From assembly GCA_001414485.1 (NCBI GenBank), contig LLEY01000019.1, positions 310,001 through 374,000 on the forward strand: a DNA stretch of 64,000 bases, written 5' to 3'. The position numbers and the translations under genes were made by a program. This document shows, piece by piece, positions 25,208 to 38,800 of the stretch. Source of the stretch: Calycina herbarum (taxonomy: Eukaryota; Ascomycota; Leotiomycetes; Helotiales; Pezizellaceae). Within the stretch, counting starts at the first letter, position 1; every line of letters starts with the position of its first letter. The notes below the pieces were generated by a model. That model ran no database searches. It worked only from the letters and a program-made list of their open reading frames with translations, and had not been told where the DNA came from.

Positions 25208-25663
25208 TATAACGAAACTTAAACGAACTAAACAAAGATAACTAAGTCTCGAAGGTTAGTATATAAGTAAGAAGTATAGACGCGATAGGTTGTTTACTTA
25301 GAAGTAAACTCGTTACTTATATTAAAGATATTAAATAAGATAATAAGATTAATAACTAAAGTTAAGTACGAAGCTTCTATCTAATAGTAGAAGTGCTAGT
25401 CTTATATAGAACCTTCGTTTATATTAGAGTTCTACTTAGTAGGAGTTCTAAAGATAAAGTCCGACTCTATTTCTAGAGCTTCTTAAAACTAGACTCTATT
25501 ACCTAACTGCTTTTAACTAAGTTATATAATATAACTATAATAAGATCCCTAGGATTATATATCTATTTAATCCCTTCTTCCTTTTAGAGTTATAATAGTA
25601 TTTGTTCTATTAGAGCGCTGCCTAGACTTTATTTATTTATATACTAGTATATAATTTATAATA
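25208..25663 (-). repeat. Gypsy-1 LTR, type B, left boundary of the nest
   Basis: 456 bp. The left end abuts the ACTAA duplication. The right end is followed by the 3' terminus of a Gypsy-1 interior (CTATCCCCTTCTTAGC). Confidence 0.85.
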
Positions 25664-25739
25664 CTATCCCCTTCTTAGCTTAGCGTGTCTTTATACTAGA
25701 ATATAACTCTAAAACTCGTTATTAGAAAGATATTATCCT

Positions 25740-26158
25740 TCCTTTATATATAAACATATCCTCCTCTTATATTAAATAAAAAGAGTGTCTAGCTCTTACT
25801 ATATAAATCGAATTTATATAATATTCTATAGAGACTTATTCTTTTTATTAAAAATAATCTTATTACTATTTCTTAGAGCTTTCTAAATCTTCTTAATATT
25901 CTAAGTATATTTAGTTAAAAAGATTCTATAATAGTTCTAGTTATCTTAATATTTCTTCTCCTAGACCTAGAAAACCTATATATTAATTTTTCTTTAGTTC
26001 TTTATATAAACAGCTCTCTATTACTTCTCTAAGTTCTCCTCTCTTAAGTCCTTCTCTTAAGTCCTCGTCTTCTTAGTTCTCTACCTTTAAGATAGCTTCT
26101 TTTATTAAACAGGTGCTTTCTAATAATATTTCTCTATTTAACCCTAGTCTCGAATTCT
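25740..26158 (+). pseudogene. Alternative accessory ORF in Gypsy-1 copy N
   Basis: At the place where other Gypsy-1 copies carry the Cys-cluster/coiled-coil ORF, copy N has a different antisense frame. It is free of stops except for TAG/TAA at presumed Gln codons. It contains KECLALTIQIEF near its start and a long Ser/Leu/Pro-rich tail (SSPLLSPSLKSSSSQFS). No Glu/Lys coiled coil. Function unknown. Confidence 0.35.
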
Positions 26159-27549
26159 AAGCAGTCCTAGGTTTTGTTAGTAGAATTCCTAAAGTTATAC
26201 TAGGTAATAGTTAAGGTTGTTTATTAGCTCCTAAGTATTTTCTAAGTATAAGTAATCTAACTATTTAATTAAATACTTAACTTATTCTCTAATAAGTTTA
26301 TAGTTAAGAATTCTCTTAACTTTATACTTAACGTTTAAGTTTACTAGTTGAATTTCTATAAGTAGAGCTAGTAGTACTCCTAGTAGTACTAGTTTAAGTA
26401 GGGATATATAGAATACTAGGTAGATGTTTATTATCTATAGTAATACTAGTTTATAATTTAAAGGTCTCTTAACTTATTTAATTTTAAATAGTTTAAGTTT
26501 GTTATAATCTAGTTTATTACTTAGTCTTTTTATATTAATATTTTTCTATACTAAGTAGACTTTATCCCTCTCTTTTAGTATTAGCTCTTAACTATATCGT
26601 TTATTATAGTAGTATACGTTTCTTTTAGTAATAAACTATAAGTCTTTTATAAGTTCTTTATATAACTCTTTAATCTTTAAGACCTAAATATAAGTAAGTT
26701 AATTATTAATAGTCGTAGATAGTAGCTCTTAGTATATTAATAATTTATATCTATAATTAGTATAGAATAGTATAATAAGTGTTATTTCTATTACTAAACT
26801 ATTATAGGTAAACTATACTAAAAGCAGTAGTTCTACCTAGTTATCTTACTAGTAGTTTATATAATAATAAAAGTATATTTTAACTACTTAATTTATCTAT
26901 TCGTTTCTTTTATTTATTTAAGAGTAGAAAGCTATAAAGAGCTTCCTTTTCGTACCTAATCACTCTATTAGAGTAATCTAAAATTTTAAGGTAAAGAGTT
27001 TATCTCTATCTAAGAGTATTTCTTTAGATAGTCTATATCTTAAGACTACTTTCTTAAGAAACGCGAATACTAATTCCTTAGCTATACTTAACTCTATATA
27101 TACTATTAGAATTATATACTTTATAAGTTATTCTATAATAACTAGAATCGTATTATACTTAACTCCTATTATTAGATCTTTAGATTTTAGTAATTTAATA
27201 ATAAAATCTATAGATATTGATTTCTAAGGTATTTATAGTATTAGAGTAGTATTTATCTATCTATAAGAAGTATAGTAGAAAGCCTTATTCCTAGTATAGG
27301 TATTATATTCTACTATTACTTTCTTAACTATTATAGATAATCGATTAATATAGTAGTATTATCTTATCTACTAGAGAGTTCTACGAATTCCTTAGTAGCT
27401 ATAAGCGGGCGTAGTATAGTATTCTTATATAAACTCCTTTGTATATAAGCTAGGAACCTATAGTTTCTCTTTTATATACTAGTTATAACCTTTGTAAATA
27501 CTTTAAATTTTATCTATTTAAATATTATTTATTACTACTATTTTATATA

Positions 27550-29410
27550 ACGTGGTATACCAGGACCTCGTGATTATCAGAACCTTATAAATTTTTTCTC
27601 TACTCTACTACCTCTAACTTTAACACGCGTTTTCTTAACAACTATCTAATAGAATCTTAAACCTAAGAAGCTTGAATTATCCTAGCTATTAAAGCTATTC
27701 GATTATCTAAACGAATAAACCGTAGTAAAGCTACAAAGCTATATAGAGTCTCTTATTCTACACTTACTAATAGAATAGCTAGTTAAACTACTCTTAGCGA
27801 ACACTGGCTAGCAAATTATAAAACAACTATAATAGAAGAGGAGGTAATTATTTAAAATATACTTAATCTAGATATAAGAGGATTTACGCCCTAGCTAGGT
27901 AGTATAGAAGATATAGTAAATTATATACTCGAGTTATATAGAGAATAACGTGTTAGAAAGAACTAGGTACAACGATTTATATAACAACGTCTAAAACTAA
28001 AGACGTGTTTTAATCGCGTTTACGATTTCTAAAGAGCTTTATACGAAGATCCTAAGCTAATTAGCACGTGGTTTCGACTAGTAGAGAATATATAGACGAA
28101 ATATAGGATCTAAGACTACGATTTCTATAACTTTAACGAGACTAGTTTTATAATAGATGTTATCTATACTAGAATAGTTATTATATATACTAATCGACGT
28201 AGTAGAGGTAAGGCTGTCTAGCTAGGTAATCGAGAATAGGCTATAGTAATTATCTATATTAATAGAGAGGGTTTAAGTATCCTTCTATTCTTAGTAGTTT
28301 AAGAGAAAAATCACTTTACTAGTTAGTATACTAAGGGCGGTCTTCCTAATAACTAGGTTATTAAACTAACTAGTAATAGATAGACTAATAATAAGACAGG
28401 CTTAGAATAGCTAGAATACTTCGATAAGTATACTTATAGTTATATAAAAGGGCTATATCGAATATTAGTTCTAGATAGGTATAAGAGTTATAAATCAGTA
28501 GTATTCTAAGAGTATTATAAGTTATATAATATTATTACTCTTTACCTACCTCCTTATTCGTCTTATCTAACCTAGCTACTCGACGTTAGATGTTTTAGTA
28601 TTCTTAAACATATATATAAGTGTTAAATTAAGACCTTTATTAAGGCTTATATAAACTATATTACTAAGGTCGAGTTCTTTCTTACGTTTTACATAGCCTA
28701 TAACTAGTTAATAATAACCTAAAACACTAAAGCTAGGTTCTATAGAGCTAGTCTAGTACCTCTAGAACCCTAGACTATGATCTTAAAGCTTAATATCGAG
28801 TTATAGACTCCTATACTTACCGGACCCCCCTCTGCCGACGCTACCTCTTAGGTCTCCTAGACTCCTTATAACTCTTCTAAAGCTCTTTCGTAATCAACTC
28901 TTATTAAGGATCGTATTACTCGTTACTAAGGAAGCTCGCTAATATCTATTTTCTAGATAATCGCTTTATTAGTAAAAGGTATAGAGCGATTAGCTTATAA
29001 GGTAACCCTCTTATTAGCTAAGGTCTATATACTTCGAATAGTAAATAAAGCCCTTATTAAACGCCGGAGGGCTAAAAATACCCGTGTCTAAGAAGGAGGT
29101 GTACTTACTATAGAGGATATATAGAACAGATTAGCTTAGAAGAATACGAAGAAGCAGGTTCGACGTAATAAGCGCTCTAGAGAGAGTAGAGAAGATAAAG
29201 GATAAACGACTTAGCGACGTTATAGTACTTATAGAAAAACTAGTTATAATATATAGACGTATTAAGAAGTTGTAGATATATCTAGTTTATTAGATTCTAA
29301 GTAGTTTTAATTAATTTAATATATTATAGTAGTTTTATTATATTTTAAAGTAGTAGAGTAGGAAAAAATTCACAAGGTTCTAATAATTACGAGGTTCTGA
29401 TATACTACGT
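27550..29410 (+). mobile_element. pogo2, pogo/Fot-like transposon
   Basis: 1861 bp, TA duplication (27548-27549, 29411-29412), about 48-bp inverted repeats starting ACGTGGTATACCAGGACC. It interrupts Gypsy-1 integrase in a segment recognisable by comparison with 3480-3540. Transposase on the plus strand. Same family as pogo3. Confidence 0.85.
27640..29330 (+). pseudogene. pogo2 transposase, RIPped
   Basis: The N-terminal helix-turn-helix region reads IILAIKAIRLSKRINRS (about 27675-27730) and is followed by SEHWLANYKTTI. Downstream the catalytic region of pogo/Fot transposases is recognisable: NFNETSF (about 28130), LDRYKSYKS (about 28470). Many TAG/TAA at Gln codons. Related to but distinct from pogo1. 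Confidence 0.7.
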
Positions 29411-32400
29411 TATAGTAGATACTAAGTCGTTATTTTCATTATACTTTAATATTACTATATCGACGTATTTTTTGTTTTCCTTATAGCCTAGTTTCTAGCT
29501 TAAAGTATTAGCTTAAGCGTTACTTATTCTACTAATATATTAAATAATTATCTTAAATCTTACTAAAGTTTTAGACTATCTAGCTAGGTGTCTAGTAATA
29601 AGTTCCTTAGTTATAATAAACGTTTTTAGGTTTAGATAATTAGTAAGCACTATTACTAGGTACGACGTATCTTAGAGATAGATTCTCTATTATTTAAGAG
29701 CTAGAATAATAGCTATAAGTTCTTTATTATAAATACTATAGTTCTATTATACTATATTAAAAGTTTTTAAGAAATATACTATAAATATAAGTTTTCCTAT
29801 CTTATTTAGTTATAAATATATAACATCTACTACTATATCTAAGGTATCTATTTCTATTATACTTAGTTTTTTATAATTAAAATTATATAGAATAAGTTTT
29901 ACTATAAACTATCTTTTAATTTTCTAGAAGGCCTTTTTAGTCTTCTTATCCTAGATAAAAGCTATAGCTTTTCTAGTTAGTATTAACATAGGTTTTATAA
30001 TCTTTATATAGTCTTTAATAAATAGTTAATAGAAATTAGTAAATCCTAAGAAGGATTATATATCTTTAACGTTTTTTAGTAATTCCTATTTAATAACTAT
30101 ATAGATCTTTTCTAGATCTATTTCTATTTTTCCTAAGCTAAATATCTATCTTAAGAAGAGAGTTCTTTTAACTTTAAACTTATATTTTAAGAGTTTTAAA
30201 TAAGAGTCTACTTTAGTAAGTCTTTATAAGACTTCCTTTATATAGCTCTTATATTCTTCTAGATTTTTAGAGAAAATTAATATATTATCTAGGTAATATA
30301 TAATAGTTACTTCTAGAAGATCTTTTAAAATACTATTATTCTATCTTTAATAAGTAACTAGTATATTAGTTAAACTAAAAGACATTACTATATACTTATA
30401 GAGTTCTAATAGTAAGACAAATATATCTCTTCTTTATTCCTTATTAGATATAACTTTCTAATAAAGCTAAGTTATTCTAGTTATATAGTTAAAGCTTCTA
30501 CTTTCTAAGGTTATAACCCTCTATTAATTTAATCTTATAATTCTATAGTTAATATTTAAGAAGAGTACGTATATCTTCTAGGTCTTTAAATAACTTTATA
30601 AATTCTCTATACTATATAAGTATTTTATTATTAGCTTTCTTACTAACCTATAAAGGACCCTAGACAAGGTGTTCTAGTGCTTTAGAAGAGATAACGCTAA
30701 CCTTGTTCTAGTCTTAAAGTTATAAACACAAACCTATATATTTATATTAACTAAAGGTTATCGTTTTAGCCTTCTAATTAATTTCTAGATTATATTTCTA
30801 AATCTATAGTATACTAAGTATTACTTCCTTACTCTCTATTTTAATAATATTAAATTATATATCTAAATAATATTCGTCGATATTAACTTTTACTAAAATA
30901 GTTTACTTATTAATAATTCTATTTTAGTATATAATATCTATTCTATCGACTACTCCTAGGTAATATAGTCTTATTCCTTTAATTAAAACGTTTAGCTTTT
31001 CTTAAGCTATTAAAGAAATAAAGTTACCTATTACTTCTAAGTTTATTATAACTTATAACTTCTTTTCTTATATTTCTATAGTTATTATTAACTATCTTTC
31101 TCTTAAAGTAGTATTTAACTTTGCTTTAATATATTAGACTTTAAAAGATCGATTTTCTTAATTATAATTCTTTCTCTTCTTATTCTTATACTATAGAAAG
31201 AATCTTACTCTTTTCTTATTAGTATATACTACTTTATATACTAATCTATATTCTATAATTCCTATAGTCTTAGGAATTCCTCTTATAAATCGTTTTAGTA
31301 ATTATTTATAATTATATTAGATCTATTTATAACTGGTTTCTAAAATAGCTTTTATAGACTATAGTTCTCTTATATATAGATAATCTAAAGTAGCTTTAAG
31401 TATACTTGTTTCTAGTTTTATATATTAAACTCTAAATATATAGTCTCTTAAATTCTTCTCTCTAACTACCTGAATCTAGGACTAAGGAAAGAATACTACT
31501 CCTTCTTTATTAGATAAGGCTATCTTATATATCTAATAATATTCTACTATTCTAGTAGATTCTAGTAAAATTCCTTTAAATCGTTTTTATAATAACTAGT
31601 CTATAATTAGGCTTAGTTTATATTATATCTATTATACTATTATTTCTTATACTGTTTCTATAAACTATAGTTCTTCTGTTAATAGATAGTAAAATTCTTC
31701 TAGTTCTGTTTTAGTCTATCTAGTTATATCGAGCTCTCTTTACTTCTAGAATAATATACTAAATAGCTACTATAAGTTATATTTTCTAAATACTAGTCTA
31801 TTATTTCTAATTAATATAATTATAATATATTATTTAAATTCTTTTAGTATAATATCTTTAAGTAGTATTCTAAGAAAAGAGGTTTTAATCTATCTCTTAA
31901 ATCCTATTAGAACTTACTATATTTATATACTGATTTTATCTAAAATATTATATATTCTTTATACGTCCTCTATTTTAGAGTAGTTAGGTTTTTTAATTAG
32001 TTATTATTTATATTCTAGTTCTTTTCTTTTAATAGTTTCTTACCTAGTAATTAGACTAACTAGAGTTATTATTTTCAGGTTATTTCTTATAACTATATAC
32101 GTTATTAAGATAGTTAGATTAATTCCTTATATAGTATAAGAACTCTAGAAGTCTAGCTTCTAGTTTTTAATATATATCTATTAATTTCCTTATTTAAAGG
32201 TTCTAAAGAAGGCCTAAGTTTCTCTAACTTTAGAGTTTTCGTTTCTAACTTCTCCTTTTAAGCTAGAAGATAAGTCTGATATTTCTAATAAACTAGTTAA
32301 TAATAGTAATTTATATTTTGTTTAAAGATGTTACTTAGATACCTCTACTAATTATATATTATAATTTTCTTTAAGAAGTAGATTCTTATTATTATTAGTA

Positions 32401-32951
32401 TCTTATATACTACTGAATTCTTCGTTCTTTTTAATCTAGGTTCTATATTCTTATACTTTAAGTTCTATATCTATAAGTTTAATACGATTAGTTAAAGCTA
32501 CTTATTATTAAATAGTAGTATTGATTTATTTCTTTCTCTTAGAGTCTTTCTTCTTACTATACTTATTTACTCTATAACTAGAGAGGCTATAGTTATAATA
32601 TAAGTTCTACTTATATTAACGATTTCGCTCCTCCTAGGAAAGTCCTTCTTTCTTTAGAAAGGTTTTCTTTTATATAGCGTTTACCTTCTTACTATGTTTA
32701 GTATAAGAGTGCTTCTACCTTCTTAATCTCTTACTCTTTTTTCTATGTTTAGAGTTACTCTTCCTAAATTCGTATAAGCGGTTGTCTAGCTAGATAACTT
32801 TCTTAATTATACCTATAATAGTTAAGAACTATATATTCTATTTAGCTATTTCCTTATAGATATACAGCTTTAGTCCTCTACGAAAGGGTTCTATAAGAGC
32901 GATAGTATTCTATCTTAACTTTATTCTATATTATTAAAATTTATTAGTATA

Positions 32952-34812
32952 ACGTAGTATACTAGGACCTCGTGATTATTAGGACCTTGTGAATTTTTTC
33001 CTACTCTACTACTTTAAAATATAATAAAACTACTATAATATATTAAATTAATTAAAACTACTTAGAATCTAATAAACTAGATATATTTATAACTTCTTAA
33101 CACATCTATATATTATAACTAGTTTTTCTATAAGTGCTATAACGTCGCTAAGTCGTTTATCCTTTATCTTCTCTACTCTCTCTAGAGCGCTTATTATATC
33201 GAACCTGCTCCTCTATATTCTTCTAGACTAATCCGTCTTATATATCCTCTATAGTAAGTATACCTCCTTCTTAGACACGGGTATTTTTAGCCCTCCGGCG
33301 TTTACTAAGGGCTTTATTTACTATTCGAAGTATATAGACCTTAGCTAATAAGAGGGTTACCTTATAAGTTAATCACTTTATACCTTTTACTAATAAAGCG
33401 ATTGTCTAGAAAATAGATGTTAGCAAGCTTCCTTAGTAACGAGTAATACGATCCTTAACAAGAGTTGATTACGAAAGAGCTTTAGAAGGGTTACGAGGAG
33501 TCTAGGAGACCTAAGAGGTAGCGTTAGCAGAGAGGGGTTCGGTAGGTATAGGAGTCTATAACTTAATATCAAGCTTTAAGATTATAGTCTAGGGTTCTAG
33601 AGGCACTAGACCAGCTCTACAGAACCTAGCTTTAGCGTTTTAGGTTATTATTAACTGGTTATAGGCTATGTAAAACGTAAGAAAGAACTCGACCTTAGTA
33701 ATATAGTTTATATAAGCCTTAATAAAAGTCTCGATTTAACGTCTATATATGTGTTTAAGAACACTAAAACACCTAACGTCGAGTAGCTAGGTTAGATAAG
33801 ACGAATAAGGAGGTAGGTAAAGAGTAATAATATTATATAACTTATAATACTCTTAGAATACTACCGATTTATAACTCTTATACCTATCTAGAACTAACAT
33901 TCGATATAGCCCTTTTATATAACTACGAGTATACTTATTAAAGTGTTCTAGCTATTCTAAGCCTATCTTATTATTAGTCTATCTATTACTAGTTAGTTTA
34001 ATAACCTAGTTATTAGGAAGACCGCCCTTAGTATACTAACTAGTAAGGTGATTTTTTTCTTAAACTACTAAGAATAGAGGGATGCTTAAACCCTCTCTAT
34101 TAATATAGACAATTGCTATAGCCTATTCCCGATTGCCTAGCTAGATAGCCTTGCCTCTACTACGTCGATTAGCGCGTATAATAACTATTCTAGCGTAGAT
34201 AACACCTATTATAAAACCAGTCTTATTAAAGTTATAGAAATCGTAGTCTTAGATCCTATATTTTACTTATATATTCTCTACTAGTCGAAACTACGTGCTA
34301 ATTAGCTTAGGATCTTCGTATAAGGCCTTTTAGAAATCGTAAACGCGATTAAAACGCGTCTTTAGTTCTAGACGTCGTTATATAAATCGTTATACCTAGT
34401 TCTTTCTAATACGTTATTCTCTATATAACTTAAGTATATAATTTGCTATATCTTCTATACTACCTAGCTAGAGCGTAAATCCTCTCGTATCTAGATTAAG
34501 TATATTTTAAATAATCACCTCCTCTTCTATTATAGTTATTTTATAATTTGCTAGCCAGTGTTTGCTAAGAGTAGTTCGACTAGCTATTCTATTAATAAGT
34601 ATAGAATAAGGGACTTTGTATAGCTTTATAGCTTTACTACGGTTTATTTATTTAGATAATCGAATAGCTTCGATAGCTAGAATAATTCGAGCTTCTTAGG
34701 TTTAAGATTCTATTAGATAGTTGTTAAGAAAACGCGTATTAAAGTTAGAGGTAGTAGAGTAGAGAAAAAATTCATAAGGTTCTGATAATTACAAGGTCCT
34801 AGTATACCACGT
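32952..34812 (-). mobile_element. pogo3, pogo/Fot-like transposon
   Basis: 1861 bp, TA duplication (32950-32951, 34813-34814), same termini and same length as pogo2 but in the opposite orientation, with a minus-strand decayed transposase. It sits in the protease-gag region of Gypsy-1 copy N. Confidence 0.85.
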
Positions 34813-35376
34813 TAATCTATTACTAATCTAGTCTAGTATAATTCTAAAAGCTTATATATAGCTGTTTAGATTATATTAAAGTCTCTAAAGACTTTTCTAA
34901 TAGTTATCTTAAATCCTTTCTAAGATTTAAATATAATCTTAGTTAATTCTATCTTTCTATCTTTATTCTTATTCTTAAAGAAGTCTTCTAAATATAGCTA
35001 AGCCTATTCTAATACTAATCTCTTAAGGTAGGTAATAGCGAAGATAGTTTATAAATTATAATTATCTTTGAATTTATTAGTATTAAAGTTAAAGTAGATG
35101 TCTATTTAGAGAAGGAATAAGTTAAGTTCCTTTCGCTTCTTATAATACGTGTCTAATATCTTAACTTTAATAGACTTAAGTGCTTTAACCTTGTAGAGCT
35201 CGGGGGCGTCTAGTATACTAATATTATCGTCGTTCCTAGTTAACTATATACCGGCAGGTGTTCTTCTAGTAGTACTTCTAGATAGTCCTATAACGTTAAC
35301 TCGACTAGTATTCGAGCTAGCTACTATAGGAGTTGCTAAGGCTATAGTAACTGAGCTTCTAAGTAGGTGCTTAAAG

Positions 35377-35829
35377 TATAATAAAACTTAAACGAACTAA
35401 ACAAAGATAACTAAGTCTTAAAGGTTAGTATATAAGTAAGAAGTATAGATATACTAGGTTATTTACTTAGAAGTAAACTCGTTACTTATATTAAAGATGT
35501 TAAATAAAATAATAAGATTAATAACTAAAGTTAAGTATAAAGCTCCTATCTAATAGCAGAAGTACTAGTCTTATATAGAACCGTTTATATTAGAGTTCTG
35601 CTTAGTAGAAGTCTTAAAGATAGAGTCCGACTCTATTTCTAGAGCTTCTTAAAACTAGACTTTATTATCTAACTGCTTCTAACCGAGTTACGTGATATAA
35701 CTATAATAAGATCTCTAGGATTATATATCTATTTAATCTCTTCTTCCTTTTAGAGTTATAATAGTATTTGTTCTATTAAAGCGCTGCCTAGACTTTATTT
35801 ATTCACGTACTAGTACGTGATTCGTAATA
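35377..35829 (-). repeat. Gypsy-1 LTR, type B, 5' LTR of copy N
   Basis: 453 bp. Preceded (35350-35376) by the gag leader of copy N, so it is the 5' LTR on the minus strand. It is followed at once by TATAG and interior integrase sequence of copy O. Confidence 0.85.
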
Positions 35830-38800
35830 TATAGTAGAAAGCCTTATTCCTAGTATAGGTATTATATTCTACTATTACCTCCTTAACTATCGTAGATAAC
35901 TAATTAATATAGTAGTATTATCTTATTCTCTAGAGAGTTTAACGAACCTCTTAGTATTTATAAGCTAGTACCGAATAATATTCTTTAATAAATTCTCTTA
36001 TATATAACTTTAGAATCTATAACCTTCCCTTTCTATATCTTTTCTAGTTATTTTACTTATTTATAACGTAGTAAATATTAACGAAATCCCTTCTATTAAC
36101 TAGGTTAGATAGTATATTCTTCTTTTTAGCTAATTCTAGTTAATCTTTTTCCTATACCTATTATATTTTTTCCTACTATAGATCTTTGCTATTCGTAGTA
36201 GTAATTTCATATATTATAGAGGCTAGGTCTCTATTCTTAAGAGTCTTTAAAATTATAATTTTCTTATACTCTTTATTTCTCTCGTATCTAGGTTTCTAGC
36301 TAAAAGCATCGGCTTAAGTATTTAATATTCCTTTTATATATTAAATAATAATATTAAACTCTTCTAATATTTCTAACTATCTAGCTAACTGTCTAGTCGT
36401 AAGTTCCTTAGTTATTATAAACGTTCTAAGGTTCTTATAATTAGATAAAACTATAACTTAGTATTTTACTAGTTATAAATAGATTCTCTAGTATTCTAAA
36501 GCTAATACTATAGTAAGTAATTCTTTATTAAAGATACTATAGTTTTATTATACTAGATTAAATATCTTAGAATAATATATAATAGATATAAGCTTCTCTT
36601 TATTATTTAGTTATAGGTAAATCGTATCTACTACTATATCTAAGACATCTATTTTAATTATACTAAGTTTATCTATATTAAAATCGTATAGAATAGGTTT
36701 TTCTATAAACCTTACTTTAATTTTCTAAAAAGTATCCTTAGCTTATTTATTCTAAACAAATTTAATAGTCTTTTTTACTAGTACTAATATTAGTTTAGTA
36801 ATCTTTATATAGTCTTAAATAAATAGATAGTAGAAGTTTATAAAACTAAGGAAGAACTGTATATCTTTAACATTTTCTAGTAATTTCTAGTTTAAGATAT
36901 CTTAGATCTTTACTAGATCTATTTCTATTTTTTCTAAGCTAACTACCTATTCTAGGAAAAGTATCTAAGTTACTCTAAACTTATATTTTAAGAGTTATAA
37001 TTAAGAGTTTACTCTTATAAGTTGTTATAGAACTTCTCTAATATATCTCTTATATTCTTCTTCTTTTTCTAAGAAGATTAAGATATTATCTAGATAATAG
37101 ATTACTATTACTTTTAGAAGATCTTCTAAAATATTATTATTTTATCTCTAATATATAGCTAGTACGTTATATAGTCTAAATAGTATAACTATATATTTAT
37201 AAAAACTAGATAGTATAGTAAATACTATCTTTTATTTATCTCTAACTTTTATTTATATAAGTTTATAAGTATTTCGTTAAGCTAGTTTCGTAAATCGTAC
37301 TACTTTATCTAACTTATCCTATAAGTATTAGCTAAGTAGTAGTAGATAAGCGTTCTTAACTATAGTATAATTTACTTCTTAGTAATTAATATATACTCTC
37401 TCTTCTAAGTTATTTTTTTTCTTAATAATAAGTATATTTAAGATAATTAGTAACTTAGATTTCCTAATATATCTCTTCTTAATACCTTCCTTTATATAAC
37501 TTTCTATTCTCTAAAAGCTTTTCTAGTTATATAACTGAAGCTTCTACTTTAAGAGATAATAACTCTCTTTTAATTTAATCTTATAATCTTATAAGCGATG
37601 TTCTAATAAGGCTTATAAGTCTTCTAGGTTTTTAAATAAAGCTTTAAATTCTTTATACTATATAAGTATTTTGTTATTAGCTTTCTTACTAATCTATAGA
37701 AGACTCTAGACAAGGTATTCTAGCGTCTTAGAAGAGATAGTACTAACCTCGTTCTAGCTTTATAGTTATAATTATAAACCTATATAATTATATTAACTAA
37801 AGGTTATTATTTAAGCCTTCTAATTAATATCTAGATTATATTTCTAAATCTATAGTATACTAAGTATTACTTTCTTACTCTCTATTTTAATAATATCGAA
37901 TTATATATCTAAATAGTATCTTTTAATATTAACTTTTATTAGAATAGTTTATTAATTAATAATCTTATCTTAGTAAGCAACATCTGTTCTATTAACTACT
38001 CTAAGATAGTATAGCTTTATATTTTTTATTAAGACGTTTAGCTTTTTTAAAGCTATTAGAGAAAGGAAGTTACCTATTACTCTAGAGTCGATTATAACTT
38101 AAAGTTCCTTTTCTCTTATTTTTATAGTTATTACTAACTAATTCTCTTCTAAGGTAGTATTTAATTCTTCTTTTATAAAGTATACTTTAAATCTTCTTTT
38201 ATTCTTATCTTCTTTATTAGATTTTAGAATAAAGGTTACTTTTTCTAAATCTATAGAAATTACCTTATATTTTAATCTATATTCTATAGTCTATTTTAGT
38301 TCTAGTAAGGTTTCTATAAATCGTTTCTCTATAGACTAATAAGATATAACGTTTAGATAATATCACGTCTATTTAGCTATAGTTTCGTTTATTATTTCTA
38401 TAAACTATAATTCTCTAATTATTAAATAGTATAATTCTTTTTATACTAACTCTGTTTCTTAGTCTATGTTATATTCGTTTATTTCCTAAAAGATTATACT
38501 AAATAGTTTCCTAGTCCTAGGTTCTTAAAATATTACTCTAATACTACTAACTAAAGCAACTATAGTATACTAGCCTTCTATTTCTAGTAGCGTTTTCTTA
38601 AGTAGCGTGTCTAAGAAACTAGGTTTTAGTTAACTAGTAAATCTCTCTAGACTATACTATTACTATAAACTAGTTTCTTCCTAGAGGTCTACGACTATCT
38701 ATATATCTTCTATCTTAGACTAACTAGATAACTTATTATATATTATCTATTCTAGTCTAGATTTCTTATATTTAATAGTTTCTCTTCTAGTAATAAGGCT

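Larger units (their letters stand above)
25664..35376 (-). mobile_element. Gypsy-1 copy N interior with two pogo insertions
   Basis: Chromodomain and integrase (about 26200-27549), more integrase and RT (29411-32949), and gag (34815-35340) on the minus strand, split by pogo2 and pogo3. The integrase segment starting TATAGTAGAAAGCC occurs twice, here at 27271 and again at 35830. So N was inserted into O at this point and then lost its own 3' LTR by recombination with O. Confidence 0.75.
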
